64,000 bases of DNA. Source: Dioscorea cayenensis subsp. rotundata. Taxonomy: Eukaryota; Streptophyta; Magnoliopsida; Dioscoreales; Dioscoreaceae. The stretch spans positions 18,139,501 to 18,203,500 of the forward strand of contig NC_052474.1 in the NCBI RefSeq assembly GCF_009730915.1, in the 5' to 3' direction. Below are positions 42,511 through 53,971 of the stretch, in pieces; position 1 is the stretch's first letter, and each line of letters starts with the position of its first letter. The notes below the pieces were generated by a model, which saw only the letters and a list, made by a program, of their open reading frames with translations, made no database searches and was not told where the DNA came from. The position numbers and the translations under genes were made by a program.

Positions 42511-43577
42511 TGATAAGTGCTTGTGTTTTAGTAATACAAAGTATTTTTTTCTTACAATGAGCATTACTTTTCTCAGATTTTATTGCTTATACATGTGTAT
42601 TCATATTCTTATGTGCATGTAGGGTTGTGGAGACAGGTATGGAAGAAAGAAGACAAAGTTGATCGTGAATGCACTTTGTTGATGAAATCTTCGAGTGAAC
42701 AAATGTGAAGACACAAGTTGTGCTTAAAGACATATGAATGTGTGCCAACCTCTGTTGAGCTCGAGTGAACATGCAAATTAGAGAGGCACAAAAGCTGTCA
42801 CACTCATGTGTTCCGACTTGTGCATGCTAGCAAGATTGTCGTCAAATGTGATTTTATTGAATATGGAACGCAATCTACCACATGGTTGTGCGCCCTATTC
42901 ATGTGGCCTCGATGAAAGTGTGGAATCAGGAGAATTTTGGTAGAGTACCGCAGCAGGCACTGTAGCAAATTACTATAGCAGTAACTTTTCATAGGTAGCT
43001 GAAAAATTGAATCCTGTAGATTCACAGGGGTATGTGGAAATTCCACATGCCCGTGTGGATACCCGATTCCAGCCTATTTAAGTCGCAACTTCAACCCGTT
43101 TTGAGAATATTTTTCCCATATTTTGCCCATCTCTTCACCATCTTTAAAGGCGCTGGGGACTAGGGTTTGGAGAGGCGTTGATTAGGTTTTAGTAGTGGTT
43201 CTACGGCCTTCAACACACCGTTCCTTTGGAAGATAGTTATTGGAGAAGCTTTCATTGGCATCGGTTCGGAGAGGTGTGCCCTAGGCTTGAAGAGGGAACC
43301 TTTGCAGAAGATGTAGCTACCCTACAAAGACCATCGACACGGACACCAAGGGGGTTTAATTCATGGATTGCATACATTTACTTTTAATTTTATTATTGAT
43401 TGTATCTTGCTCTTAGGAGAGCTAAACCCCTAGTGGGTACTTGGACTTGTAAACCCTAGGATAATATTGTTTCATTGACCTTTTATTATGCTTTCTTTAA
43501 TTGATTTTTTAATCGAGTTCAAATCTTAAATACTTGTTAAGTTTATTTTCCTTTAGAATGAACTTAGGGTTGAGAAT
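42511..43577 (+). repeat. Solo LTR S2, left arm (family A)
   Basis: Plus-strand LTR from TGATAAGTGCTTGTGTT to 'cttagggttgagaat', where element A6 starts (duplication AGAAT, 43573-43577). Boxes at 43020-43060, TATA-like CTATTTAAG near 43075. The right arm is at 50898-51666. The whole LTR is flanked by GTAGC (42506-42510) and GTAGG (51667-51671), a 5-base duplication with one later change, and has no internal region. Confidence 0.87.
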
Positions 43578-44172
43578 TGACAATGCCCTTGGATATGTTC
43601 TGCAAGTGCATGGGTTTGTCGAGGAATAAAATCTTAGGTGCGTGGGTATCGTATCCACAGGGAGTAGGGAATAAAAATACTTAAATTGTTTCTTGACCAA
43701 GTGAAAGATGAATAATGGTTTTGTTAACAAGATGTAATATACACAAGAATTAAAGAGATAAGAAAGAGAAGCAAAAGTAAAGGGGAGGTAAGGCAATCAA
43801 TATAAATGAGGCACTCGGATATTTTTCCGCCTAGGATGATCGGTTCAAGTGAAAAACCCTCTATTATGCTTCCTAACTAATCCATTAATGAGTCATGGAG
43901 ATCCTTCAATACATGGTCCAAAATCTAAGGTCAACCATGCCTGACTCTATACATGTCCCGGAGGAGAAATCGAACAATCTCAACACCTAGCAATCATACA
44001 GAATCGAAATGAGTTCTAGGGATTCCAAGTGATAAAATCCTCTTCCTAGATGTAGACCTAACCCTTTGGTCTAGGTGGAAGGTCCGTAGTCACAATTAAG
44101 CCCTAAGTGCTAAAATCACTTCAACGCTTCACTCCATTGCCTCTACAACTAAGCCCTAGTCGAAGGTCATCC
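43578..44172 (-). repeat. 3' LTR of A6, last 595 bases
   Basis: Starts (plus strand) TGACAATGCCCTTGG and matches the 5' LTR of A6 closely, up to 'ctagtcgaaggtcatcc'. There it jumps into 3' untranslated sequence; the promoter half of the LTR and the terminal polypurine tract are gone. Confidence 0.85.
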
Positions 44173-45425
44173 TCAAGCAAAAAATAAAACATTGAAGTAT
44201 ATATGAAGGAAATATTAGAAGTGCTTGCCCTTAGGTTCACCAAAACATGCAAATAGAGCATTCTATAAGTAAGGGAAATTCAACACTAAATACGAAAAAT
44301 CAATGCCCTAGCTAAAAACTTGAATAAAAAAGGACAACAAACCTGAAGTCGTGTAAGTGTGTGTAAACTCACTCAAGTCAACCCAAAGTATACTCCTCAA
44401 AGTGCTAAGTATAAGGGACTTATTTATCTACAAGAAAGTAACAAAAATTAAAAAGAGGGTAGTAGTTTCACACATCCTCTAAGGTAGCCCTTTCCAAAGC
44501 GGCCGCTAAGGTGGCTTTCACACTTTCGAGGTGGTAGCTCTTTCTACCGGAGTGGTAGCTTTCACTCATCCTATAAGATAGCTCTTTCTCTCATTAGGGC
44601 ATAACTAGTATCCGACTTATGAGAGTAGCTTCATACTTCATAGGTTGTAGCTCTTTCCACCCAACAAGCACAACTAAAAAAAATAAAACTATTTTATTCT
44701 TTCTTTTCCTTTTTCCATTTTTTTACAATAGTTAACAAAAGAAACATCTATAACTAGTCCCTTTAACATCAAACTTGAGTTTCCAAAAGAGTTTAAAGAG
44801 TGAGTAGTGCATCAAGTGTCAACTGGACAAAAATTCCTAGAAATTCAAGCAAGAACTAGAGCATGAGAACAATCAATGTTAAAAATTCTCCTAAACCCAA
44901 GAATACAATCATTGTAACTAAGGTGAACCACCATTATCTATGTGAGCATGTATATCAATCAAAACTAATATAAAGGAAATGTGAATTATGAAACTCCCCC
45001 CACAATTAAGTTGTATATTGTCCCCAATGTACATATGCAAGCTCACTCATAATATATCAAACAAGAATATTTGTAGGAGAAGCAATCAAAACAATACTCC
45101 CCTGACTCCTAGTGTTGCATTTGATGGAGCTAAATCCTTGGCAGTGTTGTTCCAACGGGTTGTGAGCACACACGGCCAAGTGCCGAAGCACCTTGGTCGT
45201 GTCCATGACTAGTTCTCAGTTCCCATACTGACAAGACCATCTGTACGCATATACGAGGGGGTTCAGTGAAACTCAATAAAATAAAAACAGCTCGAGTATA
45301 TAAATGATGAAGCAATGAATACAACTCGAGACATCAAAACAAAAATAAACTCAGAAGAAAAGTCCTTTCTGAGTATACAAGTCCAAAATGAAATGCAAAG
45401 GTAATAAAAATGATGAAAAATAAAG
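44173..45425 (-). other. 3' untranslated region of A6
   Basis: Reverse complement of the A1 3' region: the 'ttgcttgagga' end at 44173-44183, the GCTACC-type minisatellite at about 44455-44662, and the inner polypurine tract (plus strand AAACTCCCCCCACAATTAAG, 44991-45010). No gene. Confidence 0.72.
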
Positions 45426-46744
45426 TCAAATGTCGGTGTTGTCAACTGTCGGCTCTGCTGCTGCTGGATACTCAAAAGGTTCAGGAGGATAAGGAGAAGA
45501 TGATGCTGGAGGAGCTGGGGAAGTCCGCGGTCTCAGAATAAATGATGAGGCATCGTCTCACTCAAGAATCTGCTATAATGTATCAAAACGTGCAATAAAA
45601 TTTCTGTAGTTCGCGGCCTGTGTAGCCCGGACCTCAGTAATCTCTGTTCGTAGCCCCCACTGCACTCTTGAACCTCTCAAAGCGATCATAGGCTCAAGAT
45701 AGTGAAAACTTGCATACTGGGGGTGGCTCCTCTGCCAAAGGAGGTACCTTAGTCTCCATTAGTGTTGGCTAGGGCTCGGGGGTAGGCTGAGAATCCTCGC
45801 CTAGATCATCCCCTCCCTCTACTCCTTCTGTGGCAGGAGTAATCAGAGCATACATCCCTGACCGGACTCTGCGGATCATCCCCATCAATCTCATCATCTC
45901 CAAGCTTAGGGGAGCAGGTATACTCATCTTCTCAGCCCCATGAATCGCGTCCAAAAGACCCATGCCCATAACTAGTCTCGTAATGTAGGGGCCCAAGAAG
46001 ATCGCTCCCAATCTGGCATTTTGTCCCTGATGTCGTATATACTCCACAACAATATGACCCTAGATGAATCGGTGTGCTCTGAACCATCGAGTACAGGTAC
46101 AATAGCTCCTACCGACAGGCTTAAAACACGAGTGCTATCACCACGGCCATTCACCAACCTGCACAGAATGGCATGTAAATATCGATACGTAGGTCGAGAC
46201 AAGCACGTGGCCTTGGACATCCCCTACTTATACTGGCACTGACCACACAATGCTCTGCACGCTCTCTGCGGGGTCAAGGCTCAAGGGTAATCTGTAGGTA
46301 ACTGGGCATACTCCTCAGTATCTGTAAATGCCTCCTCGTACAAGCCGAGCCAAACTAAAAACAGAGTAATGCTCATGTTATGGTGATACCCAAATGCTCT
46401 AAACTGAATGGCGTCAATGTTGTCGAATCGCGCTTAAGATCTGTCAAACTCGAATGATGATAGGACCTCAAGAGTAAGTGCACGAATGGCTGGCTCCCTA
46501 ATCTGTAGTAACTGCCTCCAACCACCCACTGAAACTGAGATCCTCGACCTCATCTGCTAACTCATCTCTCTGCTGTATATCCCGTAGTATACTAGTGTCT
46601 AGGAGGCAAGATTGTCCAAATCTCAACCTAGATAATCGCTCAAAGCATACTTGATGCTCGGGAATAGCAAATCTCATGCTTTCTGGGCTCAGGAGAAGAC
46701 TCACGCGGCTATTTATCAACTTGCTTCTTCCACCGAGATGCCAT
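45426..46744 (-). pseudogene. Accessory ORF of A6
   Basis: Minus-strand ATG at 46744-46742 to a stop at 45428-45426; about 440 codons, full length like A1, with frameshifts and stops. Visible blocks: IPEHQVCFERLSRLRFGQ, DELADEVEDL, REPAIRALTLEVLSSFEFD (after a frameshift), SKATCLSRPTYRYLHAI, MEYIRHQGQNARLGAIF with GPYITRLVMGMGLL, and an acidic/proline-rich end. Same family and same unknown role as the A1 accessory ORF. Confidence 0.7.
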
Positions 46745-46747
46745 AAC

Positions 46748-47160
46748 CTGCAAAATTTGAGAAAAAATCGATCAAACAAACTGCCGAAATCCGCACGGTC
46801 CTGTGGAATTTCCACATGCCCTTGTGGATCCACGAGGCATGAAAACAGCACGACCGCGTCTCAAAAATCCAAAAATACACCGTTTCATCGTTTCTAACTT
46901 CTTTCTAAGTATGCAAATCCCCTCTAATTGTAGAAATGAAATAATATTATCTAGTTCCATCGACTAAAATCAAGAATTGGCGAAGAGAAGAAGGACATAA
47001 GGCTTATCGACGAGTTGAACTTTAAAACTTGGAATCTGCCAGAAAAACCAATCAAAATCCTATCCAAAATGGTGGTACGAGATTGGGAGAATAGTGCTAA
47101 TGTGCTTTTAGATGAATTAGGAGTGTGAAATGAAGATTAACGATGAGACTTTAAAAGAAA
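46748..47160 (-). promoter_or_regulatory. Decayed internal promoter and 5'-UTR intron of A6
   Basis: Minus strand: TATA-like CTTTTAAAGT near 47157-47148, then the donor position reads GTCG|ATAAGC (A at 47007), a G-to-A change of the invariant GT. Acceptor ATTTTGCAG ends at 46748, three bases before the ATG. Intron length would be 260. The upstream box array has been deleted. Confidence 0.5.
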
Positions 47161-47189
47161 CTCATACCTCTTAACGTTCTGTACATCCG

Positions 47190-48914
47190 CCGAACAAGAC
47201 GCATCTAATATCACGGAGGTACTCTCCTCCAATTTCCTCTTGTTGGTCAACAAGTCTTTTAAGAATTTTGCATATTTAGGCATTTGGGACAACGCTTCAA
47301 CAAAGGGAATATTGATGGGGAGTTTCTTGAACAAACTCAGGAACATCTTATACTGTTCATCTACTTGGTCATTCTTCAATCTAAAGGGATAAGGGATTCT
47401 TGGCTTGAAAGGTGGGGCCACCACCTTCTTCTATTTGCTTGCTCCCTCCTAAACCTCTATGACCTCGGTTGCATCTACATTGGGCTTCTCACTCGGAAGC
47501 CTACCCTCAACCTCATGATAATTTCTCAAAGTGATCGCCTTCAAATGCTCTCTAGGATTGGTCTCAGTAGCAAGCTTCCTTGTGGTCTCTCCAATAGAGA
47601 CTTTGCAATTTGCCCCACTTGATTCTCAAGATTGTGCAAGGAAGCGGTGTGGTTGCGAAGAGTAGCCTCGACTGATTGAAACCTTGTATCTGGCGATTGC
47701 ACAAATCTAGTCAAGGCATTCTCTAAATCGGTCATTTGGGTCTCCAAGCCTGAAACTCGGTTGTCCATGTTTGGGGCTTGTTGTTGTTGGAAACTCGGCA
47801 GTCCCATAGCCTTTTGTGGTCCTTGGTTTCTCCACGAAAAATTGGGATGATTCTTCCAACCTGGATTGTAGGTGTTGCTATATGGATTCCCTTGGTTCCT
47901 CATTGCATTACCCACAAAGTCGACTTTCTCCACCGAAGATGCATCACCAATAGAGATCGGGTAATTGGATGGAGCATGTCCTCCACCTCACCCGGTGCAA
48001 GTAGTCACCTCCGCCACACTATTAGAAGTTAGAAGGTCTATTTTTTTGCTCAATGACTCCACTTGGGCCGCCAAAGAAGTTACCGCATCTATTTCAAAGA
48101 GCCCGGCCACCTTTTTCCTTTCCTGCGCATTCCATTGATAACTATTCATGGCCAAGTCCTCCACTAACTATCAGGCTTCTTCTGGGATTTTACTCCCCAT
48201 TGTACCTCCTACGGTGGTATCTAGTAATTGCCTTGTACTCGGATTCAACCCATTATAGAAGGTTTGGATAATCATCCATTCGGTAAATCTGTGTTGTGGA
48301 CACCTCCGCAAAAGATCCTTGAAGCGCTCCCATGTCTCAAACAATTATTCCAACTCCATCTATACAAACGACGATATCTCATTGTGAAGCTTGGCCGACT
48401 TCCCCGGAGGAAAGTACCTAGCAAGAAAAGCTTTGACCATCTCATTCCAAGTCGTGATGGAGGCTTTCGGCAAGGAATGAAGCCACTGCTAGGCTCTTCC
48501 CTTGAGAGAGAATGGGAAAGCCCTCAATATAATAGCATCATCCGATACACCATTAATCTTCAACATATCACCAACTTCCATAAAGTTCTTTATGTGGTTG
48601 TTTTGGTCCTCATCAACCAAACCGTTGAACTGCGCTGACTACTGAATCATTTGGATGAATGCCGGTTTTAGCTCAAAGTTTGGAGCAGTGATCTGGGGTC
48701 GTACAATACTCGATTGTGTACACAAAACTGAGGGTCTAGCATAATCAGAAAGTGTTCTTTGTTGCTCATTCTGTTCTACCATATTATCTGACCCTTCAAC
48801 TTCTATTTCAGCTTGATTAGATGGTTCTTGCACAAGTTCTTTTGCCCCTCTTCTGAGTGTACGTTGAAATTCCGGATCTCCTTCAATCAATGTCGAAGGA
48901 TTTCCTCAGGTCAT
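47190..48914 (-). pseudogene. gag-pro: gag of A6, cut inside the protease
   Basis: Minus-strand ATG at 48914-48912, again with TGA at codon 3 as in A1, then GNPSTLIEGDPEFQRTL. The gag domain, a knuckle with a stop and a lost cysteine, a coiled stretch (MDNRVSGLETQMTDLENALT) and FLKDLLTNKRKLEESTSV follow. Just after the SCSA segment the sequence jumps at about 47190 to the end of the box array ('tgtacatccg'), removing roughly 1.4 kb with protease and array. 'CCG' is shared at the joint. Confidence 0.83.
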
Positions 48915-49037
48915 AACCTGGAGCTGTACCAAAAGAAAGAAAACAAATCAGAACGTTGATAGAAAAAGAAGATGTGAAATAGAATGAATGAATGAATAAC
49001 TAAGAAAACAAAGTGCAAAGTATATCTAAGCACCTAC

Positions 49038-49055
49038 TCCCCGGAAACGGCGCCA
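49038..49055 (-). other. Primer-binding site, tRNA-Asp type (A6)
   Basis: Plus strand TCCCCGGAAACGGCGCCA differs from the plant tRNA-Asp 3' end (TCCCCGGCAACGGCGCCA) at a single base; the best-preserved site together with that of A7. Confidence 0.88.
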
Positions 49056-49061
49056 AAAACT

Positions 49062-50892
49062 TGACAACATCCCTTGTGTATGTCCCGCAAGTGCATGGGT
49101 TTGTCGGTAATAAAATCCCAGGTGAGTAGGTATCGTATCCACAGGGAGTAGAGAATAAAAATACTTAAATTGTGTCTTAACCAAGTGAAAGATGAATAAT
49201 GGTTTTGTTAACAAGATGTAATGTAAACAAGAATAAAAGAGATAAGAAAGAGAAGCACAAGCAAAGGGGAGGTAAGGCAATAGATATAAATGGGATACTC
49301 GGATATTGTTCCGGCTAGGATGATCGCTTTAAGTGCAAAACCCTCTATTATGCTCCCTAACTAATGCATTAATGAGTCATGGAGATCCTTCAATAAATGG
49401 TCCCAAATCTAAGGTCAACCATGCCTGACTCTATACAAGTCCCGGAGGAGAAATCGAACAATCTCAACACCTCACACTCGTACAGAATAACAATGAGTTC
49501 TAGGGATTCCAAGTGATAAATCCTCTTCCTAGACGTAGACTTAACCCTTTGGTCCAGGTGGAAGATCCCTAGTCACAATTAAGCCCTAAGTGATAACTCT
49601 GTTGCCTCTGCAACTAAGCCCCAGTGGAAGATCATCCCTTAGCCCATTCACTCTATTATGATCGCAAAGAACTCAAGGAAATGGATGTAGGATAAATCAC
49701 ACCGGATAGGAAAGGGGACGCTCCGCTACCTCTCGACTCACCCTCTCAATCCTCTCTAATCTAGCTTTGCATAACTCTCGTGGTGTGTCACTCACTCACA
49801 AGGGTTACCAATAAGAACTCTCAACCCTAGTGTCACTTTAAGGGAGTATTTATTCAATCAAATATTCAAGATTAGAACTCAATTAAAGCATCTATTAATG
49901 AAAGCATAATAAAAGGTTTAATGAAACAAATACATCCTAGGATTCACTAATCCAAGTACCCACTATGGGTTTAGCTCTCCATGGAGCTAGTTACAATCAA
50001 TAATGAAATCAAATGTAAAAGCAAGTAATTTATAGAAAAACCCCTCAATAGTCATGACAATGGTCTTGTGGAAAAGCTTCGACTCTTCCAAATGTCCCTT
50101 TATCCGGCCTAGGATACACCTCACCGGATTGTTGCCGATGAAAGCCCTCCCACTAACCTTCTTCCAAATGGAACGCGATGTTGAAGCCATAGACCTCTCC
50201 AAATCCTTTTTCAATAATTCTCAAAACCGTAGCCGCCGCCATCTCTCAAGTTTGGGAAAAGATGGAGAAAGGAATTCTGAAATCGGGGCTGAAATTGGCC
50301 TTAAATAGGACTGGAATCAGGCATCCACACACCCCTGTGGATTTCTACACGGGTCTGTGGAAATTCCACACGGGTGTGGATAATGTCCACACGCCCGTGT
50401 GGATTCTCTGAACTTCATTTTTCGTCCAGCTGTGAACAGAACTTGCTACAGTAACGGCTTGAAATACTCCTGAATCCATGTTTTCATCGAGGTAGCGTAA
50501 ACAGGCACATGTTTACGTTGTAGATCGCCTTGCTTTTTCAATAAACAGCTTTATTGGTGAAGATCTTGCTATCAATGCACAAGCCGGGATACTCAAAGGT
50601 GACTACCTTTGTGCCCCTCCAAATCATTGCGCTAACTTGAATACACAAAGGTTGGCACACATTTTCGCAATCTTGAACACGACTTATGTCTTCACATTTG
50701 AACCTTCTCAATATTTCCTCCAAATAGTGCGTTCACGACCTACATTGGCTATTTTCTTTAACATTCGGCTTCACAACCTTATACGCATGAAAGTAACATA
50801 AATGCATACATATTAGTGCTAAAACCTCATAAAAGTAATGCTCATCATAAGGAAATAATACTTCGCATTCTTATCACACAAGCATTTATTCA
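49062..50892 (-). repeat. 5' LTR of A6 (family A)
   Basis: Minus-strand LTR of 1831 bases from TGACAACATCCC (LTR end) to GCATTTATTCA (LTR start, altered from GCACTTATCA). Boxes CACACCCCTGTGG, CACACGGGTGTGG and CACACGCCCGTGTGG at about 50325-50403. Core CTCCATGGAG at 49977-49986. Confidence 0.9.
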
Positions 50893-50897
50893 AGAAT

Positions 50898-51666
50898 CCA
50901 TCTTAGTAATCTTCGTGGATAAGTGACACATCATGAGGATTAGACAATGCTAGATTAGAGAGAATTAAGAGGGTGTGTCGAGAGGTAGTGCAATGTCCCC
51001 TTTCCCCTCCAGTGTGATTTATCCTACCTCCACGTTCCAAGAGTTCATTACGGTTATAATAGAGTGAAGTGCTAAGAGATGAACTCTGCTGCGGCTTAGT
51101 TACGCAAACAATAGAGTGAAGCGTTGAAATAATTCTTAGTATCTGGGGCTTAATTGTGACTAGGGTTTTTTCGCATGTACCAAAGTGTTAGATCTATATT
51201 AGTTAATAGAGTTTATCACTTGATGTCCCTAAAGCTTTAAGCAATCTTACACAGTGTGAGGGGTCAAGACTGAGTGATTTCTCCGCCGGAGCATAGTCTA
51301 GGGTTAGTCATGCTTGACCTTAGGTTTGGGGACCGTGTGTTTTAGAATTTCCATGATTCATTAAGCATCAGTTTAGAAAATAATGGTTGGTCTTGCACTT
51401 GAAACAATAGTCTTGGGGTGAACAATGTCTGGCTGCCCCAATTTCTGTCAATCGCCTCTCCTATGTTTTATTTGCGCCTCCTTCTTTTCTTATTTCAATT
51501 TTCATTGATTTTGTTAACACTACTATAGATTCATCTTCATTCTAGTTAAATAGAAATGTTTATGTTTCTGATCACTATTCTTTATGGATACGACTACCCA
51601 CTCACCAGGGTAGTATTTTTTCGACAAACCCGTGCACTTACGGTTCACACGCAAAAGGATGTGTCA
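50898..51666 (+). repeat. Solo LTR S2, right arm
   Basis: Continues S2 after A6 and its duplicated AGAAT: 'ccatcttagtaatcttcgtgg' to GGATGTGTCA at 51657-51666. Followed by GTAGG, the right copy of the S2 target duplication, then gag of A7. Confidence 0.87.
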
Positions 51667-51671
51667 GTAGG

Positions 51672-52135
51672 CATTGCTTTGCTCTCCCTTTCAAGTTAAA
51701 TGGGAAGGCCCTCCACTTGATAGCATCATCCATGACACAATTAATCTTGAGCATGTTGCACACTTCCAAGAAGTTCTCAATGTGATTGTTTGGATCCTCA
51801 TCGGGCAAACCATTAAACTGTGGCAACTACTTTAACATCAAGATGAAGCCTGGCTTGAGCTCAAAACTTTGAGTTGTGATCGGTGGCCACACAATACTGG
51901 ACTATGTGCAAAGAACTGCAATTCTGGCATAATCTAAGAGTGTTCTCTACTGCTCATATTGTTCTGCCATATTATCAGACCCTTCACCTTCTATCTCAGC
52001 TTGATTCGTCTGTTCTTGTACAGGTTCTTTTCCCCTTCTTTGAATTCTTCTTCCAATATCCGGATCACCTTCAACCAATGTCGAAGGGTTTCCTTGGGAA
52101 CCTGGAGATGTAACCAAAGAAAGAAAAGCCAATCA
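51672..52135 (-). pseudogene. gag-pro: gag N-terminal part of A7
   Basis: Minus strand: GNPSTLVEGDPDIGRRI, KEPVQEQTNQAEIEGEGSD, a stop, then QFNGLPDEDPNNHIENFLEV and KGRAKQC, where solo LTR S2 interrupts. The usual start codon segment is changed by a small deletion. It continues at 42448-42505 beyond S2. Confidence 0.8.
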
Positions 52136-52222
52136 GAATGATGGAAGAATAAGAAAGTTTGAAATAGAACAAATGATGCATAGCTAAAATAGCAAAGTGC
52201 AAAATGCTTCCAAAATGCCTAC

Positions 52223-52240
52223 TCCCCGGCAACGGAGCCA
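52223..52240 (-). other. Primer-binding site, tRNA-Asp type (A7)
   Basis: Plus strand TCCCCGGCAACGGAGCCA, one mismatch from the plant tRNA-Asp 3' end. Confidence 0.85.
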
Positions 52241-52246
52241 AAAACT

Positions 52247-53665
52247 TGACATACCCCCTGCGTGTGTGTATCGCAAGTGTACAGATTGTCAAAGTAATGA
52301 AGTACCCCAGTGAGTGGGTAGTCGTATCCACAGGGAATATTGCTCGAAAACATAAGAATTGCCATTTAACTATAGTAAAAACGATTGAGGAGTTGTGTAA
52401 ATAATATCATTGCAAATAAAATTAAAGAAAAGAAAAGAAGCGCATTAGGGACAAGGAGAGGTAATCGATAGAGAGATGGGGCACCCGGACATTGCTCACC
52501 TTAGAACTATTATTTCAAGTGCAAGACTAATCATCATGCCTCCAAACTGATGCTTAATGAGTCATGGATATCCAAAGACACACGGTCCCAAACCTAAGGT
52601 CAACCTTGACTAACCCTATACTATGCCCTGGTGGAAAGGAATACTCTCGACACCTCACATTGTGTGAGTGTTGCATGAAGATCTAGGAACTCCAACTGGT
52701 AAACCCTATTTTCTAAAATAGATCTAACGCTTTGGTCAAGGCGAAAGACCCCTAGTCACGATTAAGCCCAAACACTAACGATTACTTCAACACTTCACTC
52801 TGTTGCTTGCACAACTAATCCCATTGGAGTTTGTCTCTTAGCACTTCACTCTATCATGACTGAAAAGAACTCTTGGAATGCGGAGGATAAACCACATCAG
52901 AAGAGAAAGGGGACGTTCCGCTATCTCTCGACTTACCCTCTCAACCCTCTCCAACCTTGCTTTGTCTAATCCTAATGGAGTGTCACTCATCCACAATGAT
53001 TACCAAGATGGATTCTCAACCCTAGTACCACTCTAAGGGAAAATCAATACAACAAGCATTCAAGTATGGAACTCAATTAAAACATCAAATTAAAGAAGCA
53101 TAACAAGATTCAATGAAACAAAATCAGTCTAGGGTTTACAAGTCCAAGCACCCACTAGGGGTTTAGCTCTCCGTGGAGCAATACACAATCAATAATGAAA
53201 ATTGAAAGTAAAAGCATGCAATCCATAAGTAAAACCCTCTTGTAGTCCGTATTGATGGTCTTGCAGAGCTGCCTCATCATCTACAAGGGTTCCCTTGTCA
53301 AGAGTAGGGCACACCTCGCCGAATCGATGCAGATGAAAGCTTCCCCAATAACTCTCCTACAAAGGAATGTGATGTCAAAAGCCGTAGAACTGCTACAAAG
53401 ACCTAGCCAAAGCCTCTCCAAACCTTAGCTGCGAGTGCTTCCAAAGGTGGGAAAAAGATGGGGGAAAAGATCTCTCTAGAATACTCAATTCGCGGTATTT
53501 ATTGGGGCTTGAATCGGGCATCCACACGAGTGTGTGGAATTTCCACACGACCGTGTGGATTTCTTGATCCCTGTTTCCTACAAGTTATGAACAGTAACTA
53601 CAATAGTAATTTTGCTTCAGTGATTTGCTACAGTAGGTGAAATAGAATACACAAGCACCTTATCA
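52247..53665 (-). repeat. 5' LTR of A7 (family A)
   Basis: Minus-strand LTR of 1419 bases from TGACATACCCCCTG to CCTTATCA. About 450 bases of the LTR's first part are missing (jump near 53640 from 'ttgctacagtagg' to 'aatacacaagc'). Boxes at 53520-53558. This is the boundary between the retroelement cluster and low-copy DNA; the rest of A7 beyond A5 is not seen. Confidence 0.85.
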
Positions 53666-53971
53666 ATTGACAATTTTGGGTTTCAAGTTTGAGTTGATCA
53701 TTACTAGCTTTTGTTTCTGTTGTAATCTAGGTTTGAGTTTTGTGATGTTAGCTGTTTTTCTTTTCTTCTAGTTGATGTTTTTTTAGTTTCTTTCTCTTAA
53801 TAAATAGCTACGTTTGTAGCTCTCTCTCTCTCTCTCTCCCCCACCCACCCACCCACCCACCAACCAAAAACATATAACAATTTTTTAAAAATATAACAAG
53901 TCTTTATTTAAAAGAGAAACATATAAAAGTCTTTCAAACATACAACAAATGAAACACTGAAAAGTGACATT
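53666..53971. repeat. Spacer with (CT)n and (CCCA)n microsatellites
   Basis: Low-copy spacer between the retroelement cluster and the TBL gene, which would hold that gene's 3' flank. A CT repeat (53819-53838) runs directly into five CCCA/CCAC units (53839-53863). No gene seen. Confidence 0.7.

Larger units (their letters stand above)
43578..50892 (-). mobile_element. Family A element A6 (minus strand), nested in S2
   Basis: 7315 bases with a perfect duplication AGAAT (43573-43577, 50893-50897). Reading leftward: 5' LTR, primer-binding site, gag cut inside the protease, accessory promoter/intron/ORF, 3' untranslated region and a 3' LTR reduced to its last 595 bases. Two internal deletions, one removing protease to box array (near 47190) and one removing the polypurine tract and most of the 3' LTR (near 44172), explain its small size. 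Confidence 0.9.

Noticed and set aside
938..53665. Reverse transcriptase, RNase H or integrase blocks in the retroelements
   Set aside because: Looked for typical YxDD, the RNase H DEDD region and the integrase HHCC/DDE context between protease and accessory ORF in each element; nothing recognisable, and the available space is too small.
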